Of a DNA stretch of 64,000 nt, positions 1 through 12,300 are shown piece after piece. Within the stretch, counting starts at the first letter, position 1. Each line of letters starts with the position of its first letter. Source of the DNA: Protula sp. h YS-2021. Lineage: Eukaryota > Annelida > Polychaeta > Sabellida > Serpulidae. Position numbers and translations under genes: made by a program. Under the pieces are notes generated by a model. That model searched no databases, was not told where the DNA came from, and saw nothing but the letters and a program-made list of their open reading frames with translations. Where the stretch lies: the NCBI GenBank assembly GCA_949752745.1, contig OX457031.1:25496081-25560080 (forward strand). The letters run 5' to 3'.

Positions 1-3000
1 AGTAATTGAAACCTTGAATTGAAATCTCCTAGTTTTCAATTCTCTTTGGGATTTCCTAAGGGTTTACTTGCTTTTGTGGCAGCAAATAAGGCAAGGGAGA
101 ACATAATCTTGATTCTCATTCCCCCCGGGTCACTAAAACTGCAAATAAAAAAGTGATCCGTTCCATGTAATTTTGAGCAAAAAGCAAATCGACCGGTCGG
201 TGTATAAAATTTTAAAGTAAAAAAATTGTACCCGTAAGGCAGAAAATGGGTTAATGGAAAGAATGATGTAAACGTTTTGCGCTTGCGCCATTGGCGCTCG
301 CATCTTTGCATAATGAACACTTAAACCCTTCAGAGTAGCTATTGACAGAGTGATAAGACATGCGTTATCTAATATAAACATTTTATTAAAACATAGATCC
401 ATATTTTGTGTAAAAATTGTCAATTCGTTTTAAATTTCGGATGAGAAATAGGATTATGTTTCTTCCTGGCCTAAGGAGTTACCTTCAAGTAAGCTAATCG
501 GGAATACCACTTCTGGAAGCAATATATTATGCGTCATAAATGCAATATACACTAGACTGTTAACCGATTTTAGGGTGAAAGACAGATTTGGCTGCACATA
601 CGGTTGTCTCATATTCAAGTCATTGTTATCTAGTCAAAAAGAAAAATTGGTCCATTTTTCTAGTCAAAATGGAATGAATAAAATTGTCGTCTTAGTATTT
701 ACCGAGTTGCGTCAGTGACCTAGTTGAATTTTGCTGGAGTAATTATATCGGCTCCATCCAAGTGGTCGACATGTAGTTTTTTTCTTTTATTTTTGGTGGC
801 TGTGTGTTATGCTATTTGTGTTTATAGAATGTCTTGGGAACGACAATTCTAAATGTGTCCTAAATCCTTTGCTGAAATATTTGCGGAAATATTTGCTGAT
901 TTTATTCGCAAAAACACCACAATTAATTGACATGCTCTGGAAAATCTTTCAGTAATTCCTTGTGAAAAGAGCATACTCTTGCGGTTTATCACAACCGGTT
1001 ACTAGTAAGTTACGAATGCCCTGGAGGCTTTTATCCAACAAAATTCGATTCATCAAAATGTGGGCACTAATTTCGTTTTTCAAGATCTTCTCAAATGCAA
1101 TTCAGTTAAGCAACAATCAAGGCTAAAAGATCTTTGGTGCACAGACCGTAAATATTATAAAGATATGCAATATTACAATTAAGAAAGAAAAAAAGGTTTT
1201 TTTAAACAGAAATTCATTCAATTAACTGTAAATCCTAATCACGAAAGTGTACTGCATGCTTCTTTTTTGCGATTTTAATAACCCCGCCAGTGGCCGTATT
1301 CCCCAAACTTAACTACAGTTGACTGATTCCTTTGATTGCTCAATTAGCAGCCAGAACAACTGACAAGAAATGAATAAATTTAACCTATTTAACAAACAAA
1401 GTTCCACCTACAATTGTTTGCGTGACACAGCTGGTTTAACCGATTTTCGTTTCTGTGAGGACATAACTTTGTGAATATCGGGTCAAGAGGTTCAAAACAA
1501 GGGTATTTTTCCTCATCTTAGTTACTGTATTAAGTTACTGCCATTCAATGACAAAAATAAATGTGAAAATTTGTACTTTCTTGAGCGAGGCTACAGTGTT
1601 AAGTTAAAAAATATGTTTACATATTCTATCGAAGTCATCATAGGCATCTTAAATCGCGTGTGACAAGCTGTTTTCTCATAGAAAGTTTCTTTTTTGGCAT
1701 TTTAGCATATTTTAAAGGCATGTTTTCTCAAAATCTGATCGATAACTAAATGGCTAGGGAATACATACAACAGCAGTCTATGATCCTATAGCACGTCTGT
1801 GAGCAAAAAAATACTTAGTAACCAGCAAATACAGAAAATCTATGAAACAGGTTAATGCCACTTGCACCATGCTAAAACCTACCACAAATTAAAAATGCAT
1901 AGAAAAAAAATGATTTCTTAAAATGACGGAAAAGATTCTTTAAAAGTTTTAGGGTATATTTTGGTTAACAAAGAAAAAAACGGAATCATTTAAAAATGAT
2001 CGGCCAGTTTGGTACAGTTTTGTTTCTTAAATAAGGTGAATACATCCCTGGTTTGATTTGGTTCAGAACAGTGCTATTTTCATTTGTCCACAAGCTATTC
2101 CGTATATGCAAATGCCTGGGTAAGGAAAATCAATTTTGTTTCTCATGCCCCGCTCTCTTCTGTGCTGTTTGAATGACTCTTTGGTTTATAATGAGGGAAA
2201 CTTAAGGCGCAAGAAGCAGCCTTAATCAAGAAAATAGTTGCGTAAACTGACGATTACATTTGCAACAAGAATGCCACAAACGCCAGTGCAAGGATACAAA
2301 TAGCGGATACTATAAATGAGGCCAATAAACGATATAAATTCCTACGTGTTGTCCATGTTCCCTAAAAGAAGATCATAATTTTTGCGCTTTTTCTGGCACT
2401 TCCGGGTAACAGATTTTACCGATAGTTATACCCCTTTACAGCGTTTGGGTAGGGGCATATGATAAATTCCATTTTGTCGGTTCGCTGGCCAATACACCAG
2501 ATAGATTTGTATGTTATAGGTATACAACAACGCGTTAATGTTTAAAATTAGGCAATTGGTGATTCGTTAAAATCGATGATGAAATTAGGCAAGTTGATCA
2601 GATTTAGAGAAAACATATCAGAGAAATTATCTCTTAAAATTTTAGACGGATCTGTTCTGATTTTATTTTTATTTATTTTTTTATTTATTATTATTTTTTG
2701 AATGGGATAGGGGGGCAGAGAACTTCAGCAATGCAATGATGATAGCATGTTTTTTTCTTGTCTAATCTTATTAGGCAATCAAAACATATTCTTAAAACAC
2801 GAAAGAAGCGGTTAAAAATTTAAGATTTTTAGAACAGTAACCCTGAGCTGACTCGTTGCTATGTATCAAATGAACTCAAATGATTAGATCTATATGTTAC
2901 TTATAAACACAGAGAGGATGTATTTTTAATTTTTAAAAGGTAGATCCGCCCTTTTATGAGTAATTTTTTCGAGGAACATATTTTAAAAAGAAGTTCCTCT

Positions 3001-3230
3001 CTTTTATGCGTACTATTTTCGAGTAATCTGCAGTGGGTATACGAGTAAAAAGGTGTTATACACAACAGACGATCGACAACGGCATTGGAAGTTTATTTAA
3101 CAAATCTGATCGACACATAGTTACTCCATTATTCAGACAACTTCCGCATGAAAAAAACCTGAAACATAAACCAAGGTTTTGGTTGATGGGTACTACAGTG
3201 AATTTAAGTGTGTGAAGAGATGTGTCATTT
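1..3230. other. Upstream intergenic or 5' flanking DNA
   Basis: No coding exon is recognisable. The stretch is AT-rich with short poly-A and poly-T runs and a TTTA-rich patch near 2660-2700. It carries one copy of a dispersed repeat (about 95-330). AVL9 5'UTR and promoter must lie somewhere here, but no convincing TATA box, initiator or CpG-rich core can be singled out. The small open frames here resemble no protein family and I treat them as chance. Confidence 0.6.
95..330 (+). repeat. Dispersed repeat, copy 1 (related copies near 47.4 and 56.8-57.0 kb)
   Basis: Shares ordered blocks with 47405-47640 (same strand) and 56805-57030 (opposite strand): a CGGGTC/CGGCCGTG block, a gtgatccg/gtaatccgg block, an A-rich run, CGGTGTATAAAATTT, and a GC-rich end with the pattern TTGCGCTTGCGCC..GGCGCTCGCAT. 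No coding capacity or clean terminal repeats are visible. This could be a SINE-like or MITE-like family. Confidence 0.55.
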
Positions 3231-3308
3231 ATGAGAATGGCAAATAATTTTGATGTACCGATCCTCCATGTAGTCGTCATTGGTTTTCACCACAAGAAGG
3301 GATCGCAG
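3231..3308 (+). CDS. AVL9: AVL9 exon 1 (start codon)
   Basis: 26 codons beginning MRMANNFDVPILHVVVIGFH and ending KKGSQ before a gtaactg donor, phase 0. The VVVIGFHHKKG block is the family's N-terminal signature. A second in-frame ATG lies two codons on, so either methionine could start translation. Any upstream non-coding exon is not identifiable. Confidence 0.88.
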
Positions 3309-6300
3309 GTAACTGCTACTTACTCGTAGTCCCAAGAAGTGGCTTGCTACGAGTACTGACTTAGTTTAAACAGCCTCTAATCCGTTAGCCCCGAGCCAGT
3401 TTTCCTTATATTTACGAGTACTCGGCAAGTCCATCACCTGACAGCGAGCAGTCCTAAATGACAGGTTTATATGTAATCCTTATAGGTCTTGGTACTCGTA
3501 GTCATTTTGAAAAGCGAATTGATAGTCTTACAGTTTGCACTTAAAATTTATATTTCGGGATGATAGAGTAAAGTGGCGAGCTACAGCTCGAAAATCTTGC
3601 CCGAAAAAAATACATCGGCCTGGCATTTTCGTAAATCATGACATTTTACTTCGCGCATAACGGAAAACTTGTGTAAAATGCTGTATTTGTTACTAGCTCC
3701 GAGTAGCTCTGACTTGTATAACATCGTATTTCTCTGTGTCAGAGCTACGAAGCCTTCCATTGTTCCACTAATAGGGGTCAATTTCCTATGTTCTGAGGCA
3801 CGAATCCTGCATACCAGCCCCTATTATTCAAACATCTACGGAAAGTTCATGCCAAATATGCCCTTTTTGTAAAACATGCAAAGTTTTTAGTCAGCTGTAT
3901 ATCTTTTATTTTTTCATAAAAATGCAGAAAAGTTAGCTTCCGCATCCACCTGTCAAATGTTTGTCTCTCGGTCAGAGCTACCTTCAATTGTTCGGTTAAT
4001 AGGGGTACACTCCATATGTTCTGACTCAGAACTTGTATGTAGAATTTTACCGAAATTTTATCATTTAAACCGAAGTATGGGATATCGGTATAAAAAATGA
4101 TAGAAAAAAGTATAAAATTAAAGAAAAATGCATTTTACACGAAACATGTTTACAAAAAGACGGCAGAATAACATGTAAAATAATTTTTAAAAGACTATAT
4201 GATAGCTTTTATAATTGGAAAGTGTGCATGTTGAAGGAAATAATAATTGTCCAGACTGATCAGATGTTTTTCATGGCCATTTTGGTTTTAGATTCATGGT
4301 TACATATTTTTGTATCGTGATTGTTAGGTGGTTCGGGTTTAGACCGTTGTTTTCCTGCACAAACTTTGGTATTTTGTACCATATCAACACTAATTATACC
4401 CTCTGTGTTGTTTTAATGCCTGTTTATACCCTGTGTCTTGTTTTAATTCCTCAGGAATTTGTTGTGTTTTGTATTAATAATCTTTGACTAAACCTCTTTC
4501 AGAATTACATACTTCCCTTTATTCTGACGTATTTCCCATAAATCATTAAAATCTTTAATGTCTCAGTTACGGTCAGCTTTCTTGTAAGTAAAAAAAAAAA
4601 ATAGATAGTTAATACTTATGGGCAATATAGTGACAGAGCTTGGACAAATGGTAAAGAGGTGCACACAAGCAAAATACCTCGCCGTTTATCCTGTTTGGCC
4701 TCAAGATACTAGTACCAGTACCTCATATCTTTTACAGCAGATCCCTCTGTCAAACAGTGGCTTTACAAAACCCCTTAGAATTTCAGCGACTTTCAGCTCA
4801 AACGTCACTGGCCCAAATGTCTCCGAAAAAAATATCATGGATTCGTTTTGCTACATAATTTGTGCAACAATAAGGTTGGTTGCAGGCTTCTATGTTTGTG
4901 TATGTATCGTGCATTTTTTTTTTATGCGTGATGGAAATGCCCCACAAGTAGATTTATCGCAAGTAGCTTTGTGTTTTATTGCAAATTTAAAGGGAAATTA
5001 ATAAAAATCATTGAAAGTCAAAAACTAATTTTTATCAAGCTCCAGTTATCCCCTTATAGGTTCCAGCTTTTAGTCGACTCCTTCTTTCTGTCACTGCGTT
5101 TTTTTCCCTTGCTGGAGTAAAACCATTTTTGCGTAAAAATAGGAAACTGCTCCCCCCGATGGGGGGGGGGGGGGGTCCCTATTTTTGCAAGAAGTTTTTG
5201 AAGCTGTGGCAGATTCATGTTTCCAGATCCTCCTCACTTTTGTAGGTAGAATATTCCTATCCAGCTCTAGTGGAAGGACAGCCCGTAGACAGCAATGAGG
5301 TCCCGCCAATATGGAAGCACCTACCTTCGTTAGCACTGCCCGACGGCGCTCACAACCACGACAAGGGTAGGCTACAGGGAATAAACCAGCCTTGTCACGC
5401 TTTTAATACAGTTTACTTTAGTTTTGTTTTATTGTGGGGAGCCATCTTAACCCTAAAATCAGAATTTAGTGATGAGTTCAGAGGTTCTGTTTATAACTAT
5501 ACGACTGTTTAGAAGCTAGTTACAAGCCAGTGAGTTCCACACTAATAACAAAATAAATTGATGGAGGGGCAGGGGGCAATTATTCAGTGTATAAATAGTG
5601 GTGGGTTTTTTATTACAGATACTGTTTACTTTCACTTACCGTCGAAACAAGACGAGCACTCCACAGTGTATGGCGTGTCGTGCTACAGACAGATTGATGC
5701 AAAGGTTTGTTAGTAACTGGCAAAACCGTCATTGTTCACGCGTATGGAAAGTGTGGGGCTGGAAGTGGTTTGGGCACAGATTTTAAGGGGATTGGTTTAA
5801 CACCCTTATTGAAAAGAACGATAATATAAAAATAATAATAATAATAAATGCATCAATAAACGATTTAAAAAAAAGTTGCCCTAAGAACGCTGAGTGGAGT
5901 GGAAGTTCTAGATCAATTCTGACAAACTTTAACAATCGTTAGGATCCTTTTGTGGGTGTTTGTATGCGCAGATGTATGTGTTGTAGGATGTTCGCAACAA
6001 GGGTTCAGAGGTGACAAGGAACAGCATACAGAAGGCCGTGTGTGTACTCAGCAGACTGGTGAGTGGTGGCAGTGATGCAATGATTGGGGTCGGGGGGAAG
6101 GGGAGGGGGTGGGGTGGTATATGCTGTTGAGTGCAGAGCTGAGATTAAATCTGATTTTTTAAAAAAGAAAGAAAACAAGATTTTTGGTTTTGTTTTTTAT
6201 TTAAATCGATTGTTGTGATGTAAATCACCGAAAAAAATCAATGACGTCATAAATTATACAAAACATACTTTTTGATTCCTTTCTCTTGCCGCCAGCGACC

Positions 6301-9300
6301 AGTACACAGAAAATTACCACCTTAAAAAAAATTAAAAAAAAAGACATTCGCATTGAATGGCCAGAAACACTCAGTTTATAGAGAAGACACTGCTGACTTG
6401 AAGTTATTATCGTACTTAACAGTTGGTGAAACACTATTTTTCGATTTCTTGGCTTTGAACGTAGCAGAAATGTAGAAAGATTCAGAGTCGTTTATTCTAC
6501 CACCTGGCACACGTTAAAGCAATTGATTAAAAGGAATCAAACAATGGGAAGTTTCCGTCGTTGTTTTATATGGTCACTGTTTACATATCAGTCAGCAGTG
6601 TACGCACAAAATACACGTAAAAAGGTGAAGGTTTTTATGGTTTCTGTTGACTATGCATTGGTCAGTAAGCCTAGTGTTGTGTATTGGATATTGAAGTAGA
6701 AGAAAATAATTGCAGATTTTTTCATTTTGGTTGTTTAAAAAACAATTACCTGCTAATTTTCACCTTGAATATGTAAAAACTTGTTCATTGTTTCCTTGAT
6801 ATAAGTTACGAAATAAATCAGTTGATTAAATCATACTAGCCCTGTTTAGTAGAGCAATAGTTGGTTGGAAACGGGTGGTATGAAGCTGTGTCCTTCAGCG
6901 TCATTGAGTACTGCAGTACTCGTGCACTTGCCAGGTGTTTGGGCATCATTTGTTGATGTGTGTTTGTTTGTTTGTTTATTTATGAAGCCCTTGTTCGGAC
7001 TGATCGAGGTCAAGCTGGAGATGATTACGTACGCCTGGTTCAAGGAGAAGGATTTCACCCAAGTGTCTATCCTGGAAGAGACCTATAGGCAGCTGTCTGC
7101 TTCCTGCAACGAAGGCCTGCTGGAAGGGTCACAGGTTTTCTTAGGTGATAATAATACACTGTGAATACTAGATAAAGTTAGTCTTCTATAGCTCAACTCC
7201 TCCTCATCCCGACCCCGCTTGCGTAATCATTGCGGCATTACCTGTACTAGCGTAAAAGCCTATATTTTTATTAATTTTATGTACGCATTTGGTACTTTGT
7301 GATTTCGTAACTGTTGTCCACTTTAAATGTTTCAGATATATTTCCGAGCAGGGATCACGTTTTGGGGATGGAAATTATGTTCCAGCACGGCCCTGTTTCG
7401 GCAGTGAAAGCGAATTATTTGTTACATAAGTGTTGAATGTTTAGGTCTGTCGTGCCGTGAGTTGGTGGCAAAGCTGAGACATAAGATCGTCATGGTGTTC
7501 AAACTACTGCTGTTGGAGAGGAAAGTGCTAGTGTACGGGAGTCCGGCGAAACCTGTGTGTAGCACCGTGATCTCCTTGCTGTCGCTCTTCCCAGGTAAAT
7601 CCCGATGCAGCGAAACCCAGGGGAAGCAGTGTAGTCTCTGTGCATGCACTTTTTCAGGTAAATCTCATAGGAATGAGACCCAGAGGAAGCACTGTACCCC
7701 CGGTCCTGCGCTCTTGCTCCTCACAGGTAACTTACAACAGCGACGCTCAGGTGAAGCACTGCTGTTCTTGCTCTCGCTCTTACTGCAGCGATGCTCAGGT
7801 GAAGCACTGCTGTTCTTGCTCTCGCTCTCACTGCAGCGAAACTCACGTGAAGCACTGCTCTCCCTGGTCATGTGCTTCACAGTAAACCTCACTGTATCGA
7901 AATACACATGCAGCAATGGGCTCTCCCTGCTATTGCTCAACCAAGGTAACTCCAACAAGTGCGAGATTCAGGTGTAGCAGTGTGTTGCCACTGTTTCTAG
8001 TTAAATCTCACGTGTAGCAATGTTAAGTGTTTGCTTTCGTTCCTCATTCATAAATCACACTGAAACCTTCAGTGACTTTAGTGAGTTTTTACCGTGACGA
8101 CCTGGGGTGGAGTCATGTCTGGTGACTTGTGGTGAACATCTGCTATAAAGACGTGTGATTTCATATCATAATAGATTGTAGTTGAAGATATCGTAGCTTT
8201 AAAAGAAAGTTTTAATCATCATTCTAAAATATAAAATATGCAAAACATTCAATATGGAATTATCAATCCGGAAATGGAATTTTACATGTTTGTCTGGACA
8301 GAAGGACCACGGTTACGGCTTGGGCTTGTTGTTTTCAGATTTGCTGGAATATGGGTTGAAAGAGTCGGCTGCTTATTCCATGCATCGCGTCATTTCACCG
8401 ACCATGAAGAACGTACGTGTAAGCGGCGGAAGCGAGGAGTTCCTAGAAATACACTACACGGAAAGTGCAAGGGATGGTGTAGTGGCCACCCCGGGGAAAG
8501 TAAAGGCACAGCCACACCATGCGAAGCCCAGTCAGGACCTCCAGAATGCGAACATTCAAAGAGGGGAGTCGTGTGCTGCACAGGGGCAACAGGAAGTGGA
8601 GTTGTCACATGACGCGTTGAAAGCCGACCAATCAGATCAGTGTAAATCTAGTCACAAAATTAATGCATTAACACCAAGTCCCGTCTGTGAAAAATCAGAA
8701 TGTGAACTTCCTGAAAAGCTTACTGATTCTCCCAAGAAGGACCCTGTAGATTCTGACAATAAAAATGATCTGTCGCTTAAAGGATTATCTGCTGTCGAGT
8801 CTCATACTTTGATCACCGATGATACGTTATCGATTTCACCGGACAAAACAATACAGTCATGTGATAAAACGGATGCCCAGAAAGATCGGCATTCCCAATC
8901 TCCGCAAAATAACGATGTTGCAAATTCGGAAAACTGTGATGACTTCAAAGTTCTCAACACAGGACTTCCCTATGTGCAAGGACACTCGCACTTTGCTGCT
9001 AAAAATGACGTCATAGACATGCCACAGGCTGTTTCCAAGGATACCATCACGTCGGAGGGGACGGCCTCGGATTTTGGAACAGCGTCGAATATGGAGGAGC
9101 TTCTGGAGAATGAGGAGTGTTTTAGTTGGCGGGACGACAGGTTGACGCTGGCCATAGGCTCCGATCTCACCGGAAGTGCGCCTCGTGAAATCGAGGGAAA
9201 ATTATCGTTTGACGTAGAGGGTTAGTGTTACTTTGGTGTTTAATTTGGTCAAGGTGCAATAGTTCCTTCTTTGGTTTTATTACACCGAAATATTAAAAGG

Positions 9301-12300
9301 AAATGGAACACAAACGTGAGAAGGTCAGTTAATAGTTACTAGAATAGCAAAACAAAAATAATAATTTTTAAAATATAAGATTCGTCATTCAGATTGTAGA
9401 ACCAAAACTAAATTTTTAGACTCTGCAGAGACGAAGCGAGAGAACGACAGCCCAACCAAGATGACGCGCATGGACAGCACGACGTCACGTGCAAGTCAGG
9501 GCTCCATCACGTCCATGGCTAGCGACCTGGGTAATCCCCCTGATGCCTGTATAACGGGGGGGGGGGGCGGAAGGGGGGAGGGGTCAGCACAACGTCATGA
9601 ACAGGCCAGGACTCCATCATCTCCGCGACTAACGACAGGGATAGTCCCGCTTATACCTGCATAACGGGGCTTGAGAGGGGGCGGGGGGGGGAGTGTAGCA
9701 CGACGTCACGTCCGAGCCAGGGCTCCGATCATCTGCATGGCTAGCGACAGAGGTAATCAGTCAGGGTTGCACATAAGACCTTCTCATTTCGCCATGGCGA
9801 AGGTGAAATCCATTTAGCGAAGGTGAACAGATTCAACTTCGCTAATTTAGCGAACGTGAATTTTTTTCATGATCAAGCTTGATGAAAAGTTAAGTGCTTT
9901 AGATGAAAGCTACGGTCAGGACTGAGTAACTACCGATGTAGCTCTATTAAGACATAAATTGGACAATGTAGTTAAGAAGATGTACAGTTTATATGCAATG
10001 AACAAATTAAGTTACACTTTAAGTAAGAGGGTTAATTTGGCGAAGGTGAATTCGATTTGGCGAAGGTGAGTTGAACGTCCTTCGCCAAATTGGCAAAGGT
10101 AAAAAATCCTTATGTGCACCCCTGAGTAATCCTGCTGATGCCTGCATAAGGGGGCTTGAGAGGGGGCGGGGGGAGGGGAGTGTAGCACCATGGCTAGCGA
10201 TCGGGTAATCCCCCTGATGCCTGCATAGCAGTGGAAGAAGGGGGGGGGGGGGAGTGGAGTGTAGGGACTACGTTACGAACAAACCAGAGCTCCCTCACCT
10301 TCATGGGTAGCAACTGCGGTAAGGGCGTGGGCATCACGATTACTGATGATGGCCAGCTTAGTTAATAGTTCTTGTGACAGCCTGGGACTTCACATGTGTG
10401 GTTATCGGCTCCGGTAATTTCGACGTGACACGATATCAAAAAAGCAAAAATGAATCACATAAAGTGCCGCAATGTAATACTGTAAAATGTGGTACTGTAT
10501 AGCAAAAAGCTGACAGCTGTGACGTCAGAGTAGCTAAGTCATCAAATAAAATCAGTATGGCAGTTGTTTACTGGACTTGTGAATGCGATTTATCTTCGAA
10601 TCACAAACTTTGAAGTCGAATTGGCTTTTAAATTGTTACATTTTTTTGTGTTCCATTAATAAATGTTTTAAACAATTGAAACCTTATTAAGCTCAATGTT
10701 TGGCAAGGCAAACTGGTGTAAAATGAACCACTTAAAGGACTTATCAGTTGTTTAACGAGTACACCAATAAATTAACTGAAAAAAAACGGATGTGTGTTTA
10801 CTGAAGGAGAGGCGGGCGTGAAAATACTGACGGATCTTAAGGGTCGCTTCTCATCTATATGGGATGGCTCGCCCGTGGAGGGTCAGGTGGAGGAGGAGAT
10901 ACCACAGGTACATCATCTGGACACTCACCAGAATCAGACAGGCGAAACTGACGAGGGTATGTAGCTGACAGGCGGCACCACTCCTCCCCCCCCCCGCAGG
11001 GATCGTCTCACACCCAACAGCCGTAAATGTATGATACAGGCTCACCATCCACGTACCACCCCCTCTCTCTTACTGAGCCCATCCGGGAAAACTCAGGCAA
11101 ACACTCACCCGCACACTCAGTCCAAGATCGGTAGCGGATAGATTCTCGCGGGGAATCCTCCCCAATGGCGGGAGAGAAATTACCTTTGTTGGTCACACAC
11201 AACTGGGTCAATACAATAAAGAATTCAATATTACGTGCTCAGGCGAGTCAAAAGAAACTGAAAACGACTCAAACGAAAGTAAAAATCAAAAATAAATCAG
11301 CTTAACAACCAGATGTAAAAATGAAGTAATAAATCGTTACCTGGAAGGCAGAAACGTGCAAAAATTAGCTTTTCTGAAGTTCTGATGACAAATCTTATTT
11401 TCACGGCAAAAATACAACAATAAAGTAGCCGATCGGTCGCTTAAAATTTACAAAATTAACTGCGTATTATTAGTATTCTGTGTTGAAAACTAGTAGGAAT
11501 GACTTGCTGAAACTATACTAAGACATAAAAAGTTTCCTTCTGTTCAGTTTCGTTCAGTTCTAAGGATTCTTATGAACATTCATGTGTTCTCTCCTCACGT
11601 TTTACTTTTATTGTAATGGATAGACCGTAACCTGTTGCTGACAAGCGTAGTGATATAATGTAGGATGTTGTGTCTTGTTTGTTCAGAGAAAAGCCCAACG
11701 AAAGGTGGCAGCAGTACGTCACAGAAAGCTAGCAGTCCCAAGCGCCGCACCCCCAGTCCGTCGACCTGTAGAGCCCCCAGCCCCACCACCCTCACCACGG
11801 ACGAGTGTGGCTTTCCGCTCGCTATCTTCACAAAGGTATGTATTTTTTTGGGATTTTTCCTCTGCTTAACCACATATTTCAATCCTAAATAACTGTACCG
11901 TTCCCCTCTTGCCACCTAAGAGGACGATTTGCTTACAGTTTTAGACGGATTCGAGATCGTATCACGTGACCTTTGTTGATTGGTTGCGAAACCTTTCTAC
12001 CAGAGGTTGAAACAGATGTCTATCCCAGACTGAACGCAGTGGGGCTCACGTTGTGCTTTCTGTTTTCAGTCCGTGTTGTGTCACCCGTACCTGTCTCTCC
12101 AGTACTATGACTTGTTACAAGACGTCAATGTAAGAGGCTTTCTCATTGGTGCATCCAACATGCTCTTCAGGCAGAAGAAACATTTAATCGACGTAGTCAT
12201 TGAGGTAATGCAGACGGTGTGAAAGCATTGAAGTCTTTTATGCTGATTTTTCTAGGCTTTTTTAATGCACAGAATTAAAGTAGAAAGTGATGCTGTAAGA

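Noticed and set aside
4618..5001. 127-codon frame in AVL9 intron 1
   Set aside because: No family resemblance, no splice or start context, and AT-rich intronic composition.
7462..7977. 171-codon plus-strand frame
   Set aside because: It runs from AVL9 exon 6 through its donor into the donor-seeded repeat. Homology places the exon end at 7594 and continues at 8339.
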